Source: Prorocentrum cordatum
Lineage: Eukaryota > Sar > Dinophyceae > Prorocentrales > Prorocentraceae
Length of the DNA stretch: 64,000 nt
Assembly: GCA_963575745.1 (NCBI GenBank)
Contig: CAUYUJ010018638.1
Location: 641,001-705,000 of the forward strand
Direction: 5' to 3'
This document shows, in pieces, positions 9,885-21,439 of this stretch (position 1 is the first letter of the stretch; every line of letters starts with the position of its first letter). Position numbers and translations under genes: made by a program. The notes below the pieces were generated by a model. It made no database searches. It was not told where the DNA came from and saw only the letters and a list, made by a program, of their open reading frames with translations.

Positions 9885-10022
9885 ACGTTGTCCAACACCG
9901 ACAGCGGCCGCAGCTGGGCAGGCGGCCTTCTGTATGAACCAGACAACGTCCGCGGCGACGACGGCAGCGAGTCCAGCCCAAAATGAACAAGAAATGCTGT
10001 CGGTGTTCATGCCCAGTCTTTC
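9885..10022. mobile_element. Family A foldback element, copy 3, diverged
   Basis: Retains the core stems: AACACCGACAGC (9,894-9,905) pairs perfectly with GCTGTCGGTGTT (9,996-10,007). Copies 1, 2 and 4 have CCAACAGC with GCTGTTGG at the same place, so an A-T pair has become G-C on both sides. Outer arms are more eroded than in the other copies. Confidence 0.65.
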
Positions 10023-10127
10023 CGAACCGATCGCCATCGGACCGACTTCCGCGAGGCGGGGGGGCCCCCATAACCGCCGACTGGGATAACCCATTCGCGG
10101 ACCTCGACAGGAGCTGCTTGTGGATAC

Positions 10128-10304
10128 AGTCGAGGCGTTGACCTAGGGAACCCTAAATAAGGAACGAGGCCCCTTTTTTTTCCATGAGTTGAACTTCGAT
10201 TTCGTATCGAAAACCTAAGGGAAAATCCAAGGCAAGCTGCGAAACAATTGAGGAACACGGAGCCCCTCCCCAACGAAAAGGGTTCCTTCTTCAGGGCCCC
10301 GACT
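10128..10304. mobile_element. 177-bp element, family C, copy 2
   Basis: Begins AGTCGAGGCG and ends GGGCCCCGACT. ATAC precedes it and GTAC follows it, a probable 4-bp target duplication with one change. Long interior blocks match the copy at 6,609-6,784, including GAGGAACACGGAGCCCCTCC and AAAAGGGTTCCTTC. Confidence 0.75.
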
Positions 10305-10469
10305 GTACACTTGGCCCCCCAGGGCCCAGATCGGAGAGAGAGAGAGAGAAGGAAAACACGGCAGACACATGAGCCTTCGCAGGTCCGCGAGGATTATTTC
10401 TTGGGCCGGCGCTGGGCCTCACTGGCGGCGCCTCCCGCGGCCGCCCCCGGCACGCTCCGCGCTCCAATG

Positions 10470-10605
10470 AAGGAGGCGGAGGAGGAGGAGGAGGAGGAGA
10501 AGGAGGTGGACGAGGAGGAGGAGGAGGAGGAGGAGGGAGGAGGAGGGAGGAGGAGGACGAGGAGGGAGGAGGAGGAGGAGGAGGAGGAGAAGGAGGAGGC
10601 CGCGG
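10470..10605. repeat. GGA triplet tract
   Basis: Imperfect (AGG)n polypurine tract with occasional GGA/GAC interruptions. Unlike the other tracts in this part of the window it has no nearby mirrored CCT partner. Confidence 0.8.
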
Positions 10606-10681
10606 GAGGCGCCGATCCCAGAGAGATCCGCGCGGACCCCCGACACTTCGTGGTGGTGCCGCCGGCAAAAGCTTTTGCCGT

Positions 10682-10800
10682 CGCTCGGAAGTCCCTTCCC
10701 CGTGCATTTTGTCGATTTCGTACTTGAATTTTTTCGGCTCAATGATCCAAGATGCTCCTCGATGGTCCTAACCGAGAACAAAAAAGCACTCGTCCGAGCG
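10682..10800. mobile_element. Small inverted-repeat element, family D, copy 2
   Basis: 119-bp homologue of 872-988, bounded by CGCTCGGA and TCCGAGCG. Non-coding. Confidence 0.55.
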
Positions 10801-11357
10801 ATGCCAAAGAGGTTCTCTGGCGGCGCGCAGAAGGGGATGGCGCGCGGGGAACAAGGCTTTGGCACCGAGGTTCGCACGTTTGCGTGGGGCCCTGGAGTTT
10901 CTCCATATTCTCGGAGGGTGCTCTCCAGCAGCTGCGCCTCGCTGCAAGCGTTTCCGGGTGGCCGGATCGTCCCGAACGGCCGCCGGGGACTCGAGGTATG
11001 ACCCGACAGCCGGAGGCACGACGGGGGCGGACTCCTGAGGAGGAGGGGGGGGGCCTCTTCGGAAGGCAGGGGCCTTCTCCGAGGCGCCTGGATGACTCCT
11101 AGAAGAACGTCTCTCAGAAGCCAGGGGAGCGGAGCGAAGCGAGCGCCGCAGTTGCGCGCCTTCCCGCCCGTGCCCAACGGGGCACAGCGCGGGGGCCGTG
11201 GCCTCGAAGACAGCAAGTCGGTACTACAGTCAAAACCTATATTCAGGACGCGTGGTAAGGACGCAAGACCCTTGGAGGCTGAAGCTGGGACTTCGTTGGG
11301 CGGCGGCGACCAATGAAAACGGCAAAGGACGGGCCACAGAGGCAAGGACGCAAAGGG
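10801..11357. other. No gene recognised
   Basis: Unique GC-rich sequence; overlapping frames on both strands, none supported. Confidence 0.35.
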
Positions 11358-11539
11358 TACTCCAGATTTCGTAATAAAGGGAGGGGGGTCTCATTTCGGG
11401 GGGGGTCTCTTCCAGGCTATCTTGGAGGGCCTGGGGGGTCTGGGGACGGTGTTTTGGAGGGTTCTCCCACGGGGGGGGTCTAAAACTTCTCGTCTGGGAG
11501 GGTCCAGACCCCCTCCCTCTTATTACGAAATCTGGAGTA
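11358..11539. mobile_element. Inverted-repeat element, family E
   Basis: 182 bp. TACTCCAGATTTCGTAATAA on the left returns as its exact complement on the right, and the inverted similarity continues for about 34 bp (GGGAGGGGGTCT). The interior is a G-rich plus strand with repeated GGGGTCT. One copy seen; no clear target duplication. Confidence 0.6.
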
Positions 11540-11632
11540 TCCTAGATGAAGGCGCGCGTCCTTCCTGGGCGCGTTGACTGTACCTGGCCGTCCACTCGGC
11601 GAGGCGCCCCGGCCGAAGCACGACTTTTTTGC

Positions 11633-11635
<3 letters not shown>

Positions 11636-11663
<28 letters not shown>

Positions 11664-12165
11664 TCCTCCTCCTCCTCCTCCTCCTCCTCCTCCTCCTCCT
11701 CCTCCTCCTCCTCCTCCTCCTCCTCCTCTGCCCCCTCCTCCTCCTCCTCCTCCTCCTTCTCCTCCTCCTCCTCCTCCACCTTCAGCGGAGAAAGGCCGTC
11801 GCTCTGCTTTTGTCCAACCTCGGGAGAGCCCTCCGAGGGGGCCCCTCCTCCGAGGAGAGAAAGAGGCCGCCTGCCCCCTGGCCGCCCCCCTTCCTTCCCG
11901 CACTGCGCGCGCGCCGCCATGGCTGCCCGCCCTTCCCCTCCCCCTCCGCCAAGGAAGGGAGGAGTGCCCTGGGAGGAGGAGGAGGAGGAGGAGGAGGAGG
12001 AGGAGGAGGAGGAGGAGAGGAGGAGGAGGAGAAGGAGGAGGAGGAGAGGAGGGGGGGGAGGAGAGAGGAGGAGGAGGAGGAGGAGGAGGGGAGGAGGGGA
12101 GGAGGGAGGAGGGGGGCGGAGGAGGAGGGGGAGGGGGCGGAGGGGGAGGGGGAGGGGGAGCACGA
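11636..12165. repeat. Mirrored CCT/AGG triplet tracts
   Basis: A (CCT)n tract at 11,636-11,775 is followed 190 bp later by a (GGA)n tract at 11,970-12,165. The two can pair as a stem of more than 100 bp. Frames translate as runs of Ser, Pro, Leu, Glu, Gly or Arg depending on phase and are ignored. Confidence 0.85.
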
Positions 12166-12235
12166 GGGGTGAGCTGGGCGCTCGCTGGCATGGACTACGG
12201 ATACACTGCTCCGGGCGCCGGACTGCCGAAGGAAT

Positions 12236-12475
12236 CCGATGCATGTCCTAAGGATTCACATGGATGTCCCAAGGATTCCGGTACATGTCCTAAGGATTCG
12301 TATGCATGTCTGAAGGAGTCCTATGGATTGCCTTTGGAACCCCATGGATTTCTTATGGAATGTTATGGGTTCTGGACGGAAGATTGCGGATGATTTCAGG
12401 CATCCTTTAGAGCCCCGAAGAAATCCATTGGATTTCCGAAGGCAGCCTATCGATGTCCTAAGGACTCGTTTCACT
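12236..12475. repeat. 24-bp degenerate minisatellite
   Basis: About ten units on the theme ATGCATGTCCTAAGGATTC, 24 bp each, decaying to the right. One plus-strand frame reads as eight-residue repeats of the form C-P-K-D-S-x-x. It lies outside any supported gene. Confidence 0.6.
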
Positions 12476-12745
12476 CCTCCTCCTTGCGCTCCCGCCCCGA
12501 ACTTGTTCCCCTTGCGCTTGCTATATTATCATATGTTATGTCTTATCGCCGCACATGAGCCGCCATGGACACCGACCTACACATGCGCCATTGAAAATTA
12601 CCCTGGCGACGCACCCATACCCTGCGCAATGCATGGCAGGAGTAGCTTGTGAGACCGGACCCGATTTGGCGACGGCGCGCGCCGATTCTGCAGGGACGCG
12701 GGACCAGCCGCTGATCCAGGCGCCCTGATGCACGCCCCGAGAGAG

Positions 12746-12939
12746 TGGGCGGCGAGCGAGGGGGGAGGTGAGAAGGAGAAGGCCTTCTCAGAAGGCTCGA
12801 AGGTCCCCTGGCGTTCTGAGAGGTTCTCTAGGCCTCCCCCAAGACAGGGAAACTGATCAGAAGGCGCGAGGGCTTCTGAGGCGTCCCGCCGCCTTCTGAG
12901 AAGGCCTTCTCCTTCTCACTTCCGCCATCGCTCGCCACC
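12746..12939. mobile_element. Foldback element, family B, copy 2, with GAGAG duplication
   Basis: 194 bp. Left arm (GGGCGGCGAGCGAGGGGGG..., then GAGAAGGAGAAGGCCTTCTC) and right arm (GAGAAGGCCTTCTCCTTCTC, ...CGCTCGCCACC) pair over about 45 bp. GAGAG directly flanks both ends (12,741-12,745 and 12,940-12,944), a 5-bp target duplication. Confidence 0.75.
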
Positions 12940-13134
12940 GAGAGAAAGGCGCTGAAAAAAGAGGGGGGCCCGATGAAAGAAAGAGGTCTGGAGGTTCCGC
13001 GCCGCTGCCCAGGCTCCCGGGCATAGGTGCCGGGGACGGGGGCAATCGGTACATTCCCCGATGGCTCGGCACAACCCTGGGTTGCTAACGGCCCGGATGA
13101 TGCAAAAAGACGTAGAATAAGCCCGATCCTGATT

Positions 13135-13425
13135 CCCCTCCTCCTCCTCCTCCTCCTCCTCCTCCGCCTCCTCCCCCCTCCCCTCCTCCTCCTCCTCCTC
13201 CTCCTCCTCCTCCTCCTCCCTCCTCCTCCTCCTCCTCCTCCTCCTCCCTCCTCCTCCCTCCTTCCTCTCTCCTCCTCCTCCTCCTCGTCCTCCTCCTCCT
13301 CCTCCTCATCTTCCTCCTCCTCCCCCTCACCACCATCCTCCATCCTCCTCAGGAGGAGGAGGAGAAGGAAGAGGAGGAGGAGAAGAGGAGGCGGACGAGG
13401 AGGACGAGGACGAGGAGGAAAAAAA
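13135..13425. repeat. Abutting CCT and GGA triplet tracts
   Basis: A (CCT)n tract at 13,135-13,350 runs directly into an (AGG)n tract at 13,349-13,425 across CATCCTCCTCAGGAGGAGG. This is the tightest of the mirrored tracts, with almost no loop. Confidence 0.8.
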
Positions 13426-14325
13426 ATAATTGTCTTCCACTATTGGTGGAACCCTAGTCCGTCAAAAAGGTCGCCGGAACGAGAAGTAGCTTCCAACTCT
13501 TGGGAGGGGTCTGGAGACCTATCGCGGTTAGATTGTCCTCGTCTGACTCCGCCCCCCCCTTCCCCCGCGCACGCTGCCGCGAGCGCGTCGGCAAGGCTTG
13601 CTGGCTGGCACCGCTGCTACGGGGCGGAGGTTGTGGCCACGAAGGCCCCTGCGACAGGAGTCGCCGGGCCGCCTCCTGGGGCCGCGCGTGCGAGCGCAGC
13701 CTCGCGTCGTTGTCGTTTGCTGTTAGATGCAACCCGCGGCCTCGCAGTGGCATCACGACGGTCTCGAGGCAGACGAGATCTTCTAGCACGACAGAAGCAG
13801 GCCCTAGGGAAGGCCCCCAGACCTAGGACCCGTTTCCATCAAGGCGCACCCGCTCCTACATGGCGAAATCTTCTGGGTCGACGTCGCAGACTGCCGAGAA
13901 AGGCCGCAAAAAAACGGGATGCCGACAGATGAGGAGATGGCATGGAAGGGAGGGCGAGGCGGGGCAGAGACTGCGCGAGGCGAAGGACGTAAATGATGAC
14001 AGGAGGCAGCGGAGGACGCAGGAGGGGACGGGCGCGAGGGAGGGGAGCTAGAGAAGAGGAGGGAGGAGGCAGGGGCAGGAGGGAGGGAGGGGAGGGAGAG
14101 GGCGGAGTGGGAGACAGGGAGCAGGCAGGTAGGGAGGCAGGGGGCTGTCCACCGAAGTCCACTTCAGCGAGGCGTGAACGTCTGCCGTATGGCGTCGAAG
14201 CGGGTGATGTTCCAGGTGTCCTCAAGAAAGCCAGGCTGCGTTGGAGGATCATCTGCTTCCCTTCTCATCCTCAATCCCGCCCTCCCTCTCTCGAATATCA
14301 GTCAGTTTCCCGTATACGTCATAAG
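13426..14325. other. No supported gene
   Basis: Frames are open on both strands through 13,430-13,930 and neither is clearly coding. 13,990-14,120 is purine-rich. I see no RNA gene or repeat. Confidence 0.35.
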
Positions 14326-14329
14326 CTCG

Positions 14330-14425
14330 ATGTATATATGCATTCCTCTATACATATATATATATATATATACTAGGACCATCGCGCGCGCTTCGCGCGC
14401 GCTCAGGTTCTAGCCCAGGCCAGGG
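14330..14425. repeat. TA microsatellite beside a GC hairpin
   Basis: A (TA)n run ends in ACTAGGACCATC, then GCGCGCGC-TTC-GCGCGCGC, then GGTTCTAG, so CTAGGACC and GGTTCTAG also pair. Similar CTAGAACC-hairpin junctions border the microsatellite at 53,430-54,055 and, weakly, the one at 55,790. Read from the other strand it looks like a hairpin with a microsatellite tail. Confidence 0.55.
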
Positions 14426-14469
14426 GCGCGCGTGAGGATCTTGGACAGCGCTATCAAGCACAGGCGTGT

Positions 14470-17400
14470 GACATAGTCGTGCCGCCTGAGGGCCTCTTGG
14501 AAACCTCCTGGGTCTTCGTGGGGGCATCTGAAGGGCTTCTGGGGGGCCCTCCATGCTTCCTCAATTGGTTGTTGCAGGCACATCTTGGGTGCTTCTCGGG
14601 GGGCATCTTGGGGCTTCTTGGGGTCCCTTGGGGGCATCATCAGGGTTCTCCGGGCAGTCGGAAAATGATGTTCTGCAGCCTGAAGCAGACAATTGGCCGT
14701 CTTGGCTGCGTAGAGGCCCGGCTTGAGGCCACATTGGGGCAATCCGGAAGCCTCCCAGGGCCTCCTTGAAGCAATGTTGATTGGCCCCGTGTACGTTTCC
14801 TGTGAGCCTTTTGTGGCCTGGTGGGGGGCTTTGGTGGGCCTCGTCGAACCACTTGGGGACTCTTGGGGCCTCCTGTGGGCCTCTTAGGGCGAAAGACTCT
14901 GCTGTTGGGTTCGCGTTCACCTTCTTGGGGCTCTCTTGGGGCCCTCGTAGGGCGCTCTCGGGCCGTCTTGGGCGCCTCGGGCACCGTCTTGGGGCCCTCG
15001 TGGGCCGTCTTGGGGCCCTCTTGGATGCCTCTGCGGTCTTGGGGGCCTCTTGGGCCGCCTTGGAGCGTCGGGAAGCCAAAAGGCTGGGAACTTTAAAATC
15101 CATCAAAAGCCGATGGGAAAACATTGCTTCTTGGAACCTCTTCGGCCTTCTGGGGAGCTTCTAGAGGGCCTCTTGGGTCCCATTTGGGGGCCTCTGGGGC
15201 TTCCTGAGAGCCTCTCGGGGTGGAAGGCTCGGATTTTCGGTTCGACTTACCCCTCTTGGGCCCCCCTTGGGGCCGTATTGGTGCCCTCTCGGGCTGTCTT
15301 GGGCCCTGTTGGAGGCCTCGTGGGCTATCTTGGATTGGTCTTGGAGGCCTTTTGGGCCGTCTTGGAGCGTCAGGACGCCAAAAGGCTGAAAACTCGAACA
15401 TCAATCAAACACCTGATTTGTGCCTCTTGGGGCCTTCGTGGGAGGCCTCTTGGATACGCTTCGGCCCCCTGGGGGGGCTTCTTGGGGCCTCTTGGAGCCT
15501 GTTAGGGCTTCTCGGGGCCTCCTGAGAGCCTCTCGGGATGGAAGACTCGGATTTTCGGGTCGTGTCAACCCTCCATCTTGGGGCCGTGCTGGGGCCCTCT
15601 CGCTCCGCCTTGGACGCCTCTGGCGCCGTCTTGGGACCCCCGTGGGCTGTCTTGAGACCGTCTCCGAGGCCTCTGGGGATGCCTTGGAGCGGAAATTGAA
15701 GCCTCTTGGGCCGTCGTGGGGCGTCAGGAAACTCAAAAGACGAGAACTCGAAAATCGATCAAAAACCAAAGGAAAACAAATTAGTTGTGCCTCCTGGGGC
15801 TCCTTGGGAGCCATCTTGGAGACCTCTTGGGGCGTCTTGGAAGCCTCTTGGACAGTCAGGGAACAATTCTGGGGTGATCTCGGGCGGTCATTGGTCGTGT
15901 TCGTTGTCTGGAAACGCAATTTCTGGCAATCCAGGGCCGTCTTCTGGTGACTTTACAAGGCCCCCAGCGCCACGGCAAGGCCCCCGTGCCTCCCGGCGCG
16001 AGGGCCCCATCCCGGGCCCCACCTCGTGCCCGCGGCAGGGCGTCCCTGGGCCGTCTCGGCGCCCTCGTGGGCCGTCTCGGCGCCCTCGTGGGGTGTCTGA
16101 AATCAATCAAAAATCGAAGGACAATCAATGATTTTGGCGTCCCTTTGGGCCGTGTTGCAAGCCTTGTGGGCCGTCTAGGGGCCATCTTGGGCGCGTTCGA
16201 ACGATATGTCCTCGTTTCGGGGCCTCCTGGGGGCCTCCTGGGGGCCTTTTCGTTTGTGTTGGGGCTTTCTTGGGCCGTGTGGGGGCGGCCCTGGGCTGTC
16301 TCGGCGCCCTCTTGGAAGCCTGTTTGGGAGATTTCTGGGTGTCCTGGACCGTCCTCCTTCAACGTCGGCAGCACTGACCGGAAGACTTCCTGAGAACATG
16401 ACTTGTTGGGGTGTCGTTGGGCGCCTCCGGAGGCTTCGGAACCTGACGCGTTTCCGAGCATGACGGCAGGTAGCGCTGCTTGGGGCTCTCGTGTCTTTAT
16501 CCTGGCGGGCGTTTAGGGAACATGGTTTGGGGAAAAGGCGGCAACCCGAGAATCATGTTCCCGGGAAGCTTTCCGGGAACATGATTTGTTCGGCTCTCCT
16601 AACAAGGGGGCTTCTGGGGGCTTACCGAGGGGCCCTTTTTGGCCTTGTCGGCAAGCCTATTGGAAACATGGTTGGGGCGGTGGACGGAAGCCCAAGGAAT
16701 CATGTTCCCGGAAAGCTCTGGGAAATACGATTTACCGAAGTCTCTTGGGGGCCCGCAGGGGGCCTCCCTGGGGCCCCTTGGGAACTCATTGGGGCTTCCG
16801 GGGGGCCTCTTGGGAGCCTCACGGGGCTTCTTGGGAGCCTCTTGATGGCCTCTGGGGGCGTCCTAGGAGCCTCTCAGGCTGGAGACCTTGAAATGTCGCG
16901 CTCTTCGGGCCCTCTTGGGTCGCTCTTGGGGCTCTCTTGGGGCGCTCTCGAAGCCCTGTTGAATAATCTGGGGAGCCTCCTGGGCCGTCTCTGGTCTTTC
17001 TTGGGAGCCTCTTCGGCCGTCTTGGAGCGATCTGAACGGCCTCTGACGCCGTCCGGGACCGTGGGGAGGCGGAACATGCGATAGCGCAAAAATGCGGGGC
17101 CCTGTGGAGGGGCCTCTAGAGGCCCTCTTGGGGAGTATTGGCGGCGTCGTCGGCCGTCCTGAGGCCATCTTCGGCGTGTCCAGGGCCTCTTGAGGCTGTC
17201 TTGGCAAGCTTTAGGGCCCTCTTGGCGTGTCGTGGCGCGTTTGGGAGCGGACCTGGGCAGTCCCGGGAGCGCTGGGGGCTGTTGAATGCTAGGTGTTGTC
17301 TTGGAGGCGGAGGCTGTTGAGTGCAGGGTGGCGCGTGCTACGCGGAAGGCGGGCGAGCGGCCAGGCGGGCGGCGGGCGGGCGGGTGGCGGGCGGGCGGGC

Positions 17401-18010
17401 GGGTCGGGATTTGAATGAATTCCTTATGGGTGCTCTCTTGCAGCGGGAGCTTGTTGAGCACAGGGTGTTGCCTTGAAGACGGGGGCTGTTGACTACAGGG
17501 TGTTGTCTTGGAGACTGAAGCTGTTGAGCACAAAGTGGTGCGTGCTACGCGGACGGCGAACGGGCGGCGGGTGCCCTAGGTGGTGGGTCAGAGGCCTCAT
17601 GGGTGTTGGTTTGGATCTCGTGGTTGGCCTGTCGGGAACGTCGTGAACGCAGTTTCGCATCTTCTCGGTGACCGTTTTGGGGCCGTAGTGGGGCCTCCTC
17701 GGGGCTGTTTTGTGGCCTTTTGAAGCCTCGTTTGGGCCTCCTGGGTGCCTCTCGGGGGCCTCCTGGGGCCTCTTGGGGGCTCCTTGGGGCCTCCTGGGGC
17801 ACTCTTCAAGCGGGAGGGTCGAATTTTGGATTCGTGGTCCCCTCTTGGGCGCATCTAGGGGCCGTCTTGGGGCTCTCTTGGACTGTCTTGGGCGCCTCTG
17901 GGGTCGTCTGGGGGCCCTCTTGGGCCGTCTTTGGGCGCTCTTGGGGGCCTGTTTGGCCGTCTTGGAACGTCGGACAGCCGAAAAGGCTAAATCTCTCCAA
18001 AACCTTTGAA
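14470..18010. repeat. Large CTTGGGGCC minisatellite with spaced A-rich blocks
   Basis: 3.5 kb of degenerate units on CTTGGGGCC and CTTGGGCCGT. Every 250-360 bp the array is broken by an A-rich block: GAGCGTC-GGAAGCC-AAAAGGC, then AATC, AAA and CAAA runs (near 15,063, 15,362, 15,718, 16,090 and 17,968). A short continuation lies at 18,385-18,500. Long open frames on both strands follow from the repeat. Confidence 0.75.
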
Positions 18011-18499
18011 CAATTACCGATTTCGGCCACTTGAAGCGCTCTGGAGAGGCCGGAGCACTGGACCCAGGACCCCCGGAGGAGCCTCCGAAAGTCGAAGGGC
18101 GACAAGAACATCGGCGGGAGGCGAGCCGAGAAGTCGAAGGGGCGAGCGCGGTCCCGAGGGGCGACCGGGGCGGGGACGGCGTCGACGACGACGACGCCGA
18201 CGACGGCGACACCGCCGACGACGGAGAATTCTCTCTGGGATCCGAGGGTCTCTGCGCTGGCCCGGGGCGGGATGTGCCACCGCAAGAGGGCCACGGCGCG
18301 CATGGCGTCCAGGAGGCCGTTTTCTTGGACCGGCGGCGGCGGCGGTCCGAAAATCGGCTCGTCAGCACCGTCCGTTGTAAGGTTCCTCGGGGCTGTTTGG
18401 GAGCCTCGTGAAGCCTCGTTCGGGCCTCCTGGGTGCCTCTGGGGGGTCTCCTGGGGCCTCTTGTGGCCCCTTTGGGGCCTCCCGGGGCCCTGTGCCCAG

Positions 18500-18715
18500 A
18501 ACATCCGCGACCGGAAATTTTCGGTAGCGATTTTCGTTTTTTCTGAATTCCAGGCGTTCCCGCAGAGGGCCAAATTCCAGTAACGAAGGGGACCTTCGCG
18601 ACCGGAAAAAAAATCGGTCGCGACCGGACGAAATTCGGTCGCGACCGAGGGGCAAATTTCGGTAACGGCAAAACGAAATTCGGTAGCGATCGAGCGTGAA
18701 TTTCGGTAGCAATCT
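18500..18715. repeat. GGTCGCGACC motif cluster
   Basis: About eight spaced copies of AAATTTCGGTAGCGA or AAATTCGGTCGCGACCG in 215 bp. A similar cluster, opposite in its position relative to neighbouring repeats, lies at 48,255-48,520. Confidence 0.65.
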
Positions 18716-18739
18716 CCTCCAGTGCCATCCTCATCGCCG

Positions 18740-19095
18740 TCGCGAGTGCGCGAGGTGTGATGATGTGATGTGATGGTGATGGTGATGATGATGACGACGA
18801 TGTTGATGGTGATGAGGATGGTGGTGAAGAGGATTGTGAACGATACGTATGAGGAGCTGGGCTAATCAACCTTCCAAGTGGGCCACACGGCTCTGGAGGA
18901 TGAGGGGGGAGCATACATGGACCAGGGAGGGCGGGATGATGATGATGATGATGATGATGGTGGTGATGATGATGATGATAATGATGATGATGATGATGAT
19001 GATGATGACGACGATGATGATGATGATGCTGATGATGATGGCGAGGAGGATGATGAGGACCTGGAGCAGGAAACAGACTATGATGAGGACTAGTA
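18740..19095. repeat. GAT microsatellite
   Basis: (GAT)n with interruptions, densest at 18,935-19,060, preceded by imperfect GATGGT units. Frames give poly-Asp or poly-Met and are ignored. Confidence 0.85.
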
Positions 19096-19216
19096 AGTCT
19101 TGCGACGGTGCATAGACCTATGATGCATGATGGTGGTCTGATGTTCTCTGCACGCAAGCAGTCAGCCCCGCGACTGCGCTGCTGCCGACGGAGCACTGGA
19201 CGCACTTCGCATGATG

Positions 19217-19516
19217 TCTAATCTCGCCTCGTCCGCCGCCTCCTCATCCGCCTTCCTATCCCTCGCCCGCCCTCCTAACCCTCATCCGCGCTATGGATTC
19301 TCCCTTCTTACTCGCTCTCCTCCTCCTTCACATGCAATGCGCCGCGCCGTGGCACCCAAATGAAATTGAACGAAACGGGATTGCTTCGACGCTGCCGACT
19401 AATGAACATATTCTCGCCCACTACGGGCGCGACATCCTAATCCTGCGGCCGAGTTCGTACAGCGCCGTCTCAGAGAGATCGTAGGACTCATAGGCACGCA
19501 CCGCGGTAGAAGGCGC
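19217..19516. repeat. Segmental duplication, copy 1
   Basis: Matches 36,902-37,230 at very high identity, beginning GTCTAATCTCGCCTCGTCC. It carries the 3' exon of the gene at 19,421-21,075. Copy 2 differs by a handful of substitutions, some small deletions and a 38-bp tandem duplication, so the copying is recent. Confidence 0.85.
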
Positions 19517-21075
19517 GCCAGAGCAAATTCCACAAGCAACAAATTCGAAGCAAATCGGATCGAAGAGCAAATTCCACAAGCATCAAATTGGAGCGCCAGC
19601 CCCGTTCCCTGCTTCATTGGCCCAAACAGCGGCTGTGGGAGACGACCACAAAGTAAATGACGGCGCCAGCACAGCACTGAAGAGAGCACCATTGCAAAAG
19701 GATAGCTGAGCACGTGGCAGCGCAGATGACCCAACTTATTGAAGCCAGCCGAACTGCAAGAGCACCATACCCGAACAAAAGGTAACGATAACGTGAACCC
19801 AAATTCATTGAGCCTCCGTCTCAGCACCCGATGTCGGCTCTGTAGCAGATAATGTGCAGCGCTCCGCAAACATCCACATGACAGCGGCATTGAGTTTGGC
19901 CCTCGGATGGATGCGTCTCGCAAGCTCGTCGGCACTATTGATGACGACCGTGTCCGCGCTGACTGCTGCGAGCTGCTCGTCCAAAACTCGCTCCATCTGA
20001 TGATCCACGGCATGATCCCAGTATGAGGCGTACGGTCCTGACCAACGACTCATGCGACGAAACTCGTGATTGCGTAAAAGGAAAGGCGCTGGCTCCCTCG
20101 GAATGGCAGCGGCTCCCATAGCCCTGCAGACAGCAACTGCGCAGGAGTGACACATGGAACCGTCCCATTGAGCTGTGAAAGCAACATGCCAGCGCCATAC
20201 AGTGGCTTGATAAACCAGTGCTTCTAAATTGAAACTTCCGTCTCGCTCTAAATAGTTGCGAAGCTGAAACGGCCCATCCTGAGTGCCTCGCATGACCAAA
20301 TCACTCCCGTGGACGAGCGGGCGCAAGGCCGCCGTTGGGTCACTGTGCGTAGTCCCTTCCATGGGTCTGTAATTCGGGATCGGGCGTAATGAAGCCGTGA
20401 AACTGGGCACCGCGGCGATCCGCATGCAGTCCGTGCGCCGTGCAATCTCTATGATCGTGGCGTTTGGAAGCTGACCATGGAACGCCTCATATATGAGCTG
20501 GTCGTAGAGAAGCCTGCGGGTCGTAGCGTCGATCTGCCTCTGACCAAGGTATCGACGCAAGAGGCAATCGGGGTCATCGCGAAACGAGAGCGGCGGACAG
20601 ACGCAGGATACCACAACCACTGCTGGCACCGCTGTAAGGGCTGACCTAAAAAGGTCAAGTAAATCTCGTTCTTGCACGCTGACCCCTAGTTCCCGCAGAG
20701 CTTGAGCATGGTGCTGTTCCAGTACACTGATGTCAACGTCTGATGCCTCCCAGTACTCCAAGAGATTAGGATCCATAACGCCGATGGTCTGTGCCTGTCC
20801 AGACCAGGGTGTGGGGCGTCACCAGGGGCCCCCACGCAAGGAACCCTCCTGGCCGTGCCGACCCTTGAAAGGGCCAGACCACCGAAGCACCCTCCCCTGT
20901 GAGTCGGAATGCTCCTCTCCAGCGTCGGAAAAGACTTCCTCGTTTCTGTCAAGCACGAGCGCCTGCGCACCACGCACCACGAGGCGGCGCGAGGACTGGC
21001 CAAGTAGGAGCGCGCAAAATGTGGCAAGGAGGGCGTATGGTGCAAGGACCACCCAGTAAACCCACCCGCCCCCGC
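19421..21075 (-). CDS. Spliced gene with a membrane segment, function unknown
   Basis: Three exons read on the minus strand. The first (5' limit unknown, to 20,891) encodes a hydrophobic stretch around YWVVLAPYALLATFCALLLG followed by a charged tail (RNEEVFSDAGEEHSDSQGR). A 96-bp GT-AG intron (20,890-20,795) joins in phase to 20,794-19,814, 327 codons beginning AQTIGVMDPNLLEYWEASD. A possible GC-AG intron leads to a 21-residue end, SYDLSETALYELGRRIRMSRP, stopping at 19,421. The in-phase join of exons 1 and 2 is good evidence; the last join is weaker. I recognise no family. One membrane helix near the start suggests a membrane-anchored protein with a long soluble region. The 3' exon is duplicated at 37.1 kb. 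Confidence 0.6.
20795..20890 (-). other. 96-bp GT-AG intron
   Basis: Starts GTGCTTCGG and ends CTGGACAG on the minus strand. AGG stands at both junctions (exon AGG before GTGC, and CAGG at the acceptor), so the exact cut cannot be told within three bases. The same AGG doubling occurs at other introns here. Confidence 0.6.
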
Positions 21076-21439
21076 TCGGGCCAGAGTTGCTCGAGACGAG
21101 GTGAAGGGAGGTGAGAAGGGGCGAGGGGGAGATGGAACACCTTGTTGCGGCCTCAGCAACTGCGCCATCAACTAGGACGCTGGGTAGGGCGCAGGGCACA
21201 GGTAGGGCGGTCGTGTGGGGAGTCGGGTGGGGCTGCGCCTTGGCCAGGGGGTCGGGCAGGGTGGTCGAGCGCCACCAGGGGGCAGCGGACCACAGGCGGG
21301 GGGGGGGGGAGGAGGAGACACGGTGGATGAGAGGGGGGGGGGGGGGGGGGTAGGAATCGGAGGATCATAGTACTTCCTCCCCCCCGTCTTATGGGGGCGT
21401 TGCTAGGTTGCGTTGGTTGCGCTGGGGCCTAAAACCGCT

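Noticed and set aside
11546-12393. Poly-Ser, poly-Glu, poly-Gly and poly-Pro ORFs
   Set aside because: Translation of triplet tracts in every phase; also at 6.0-6.4, 8.3, 10.5, 13.1-13.4 and 27.4-28.0 kb.
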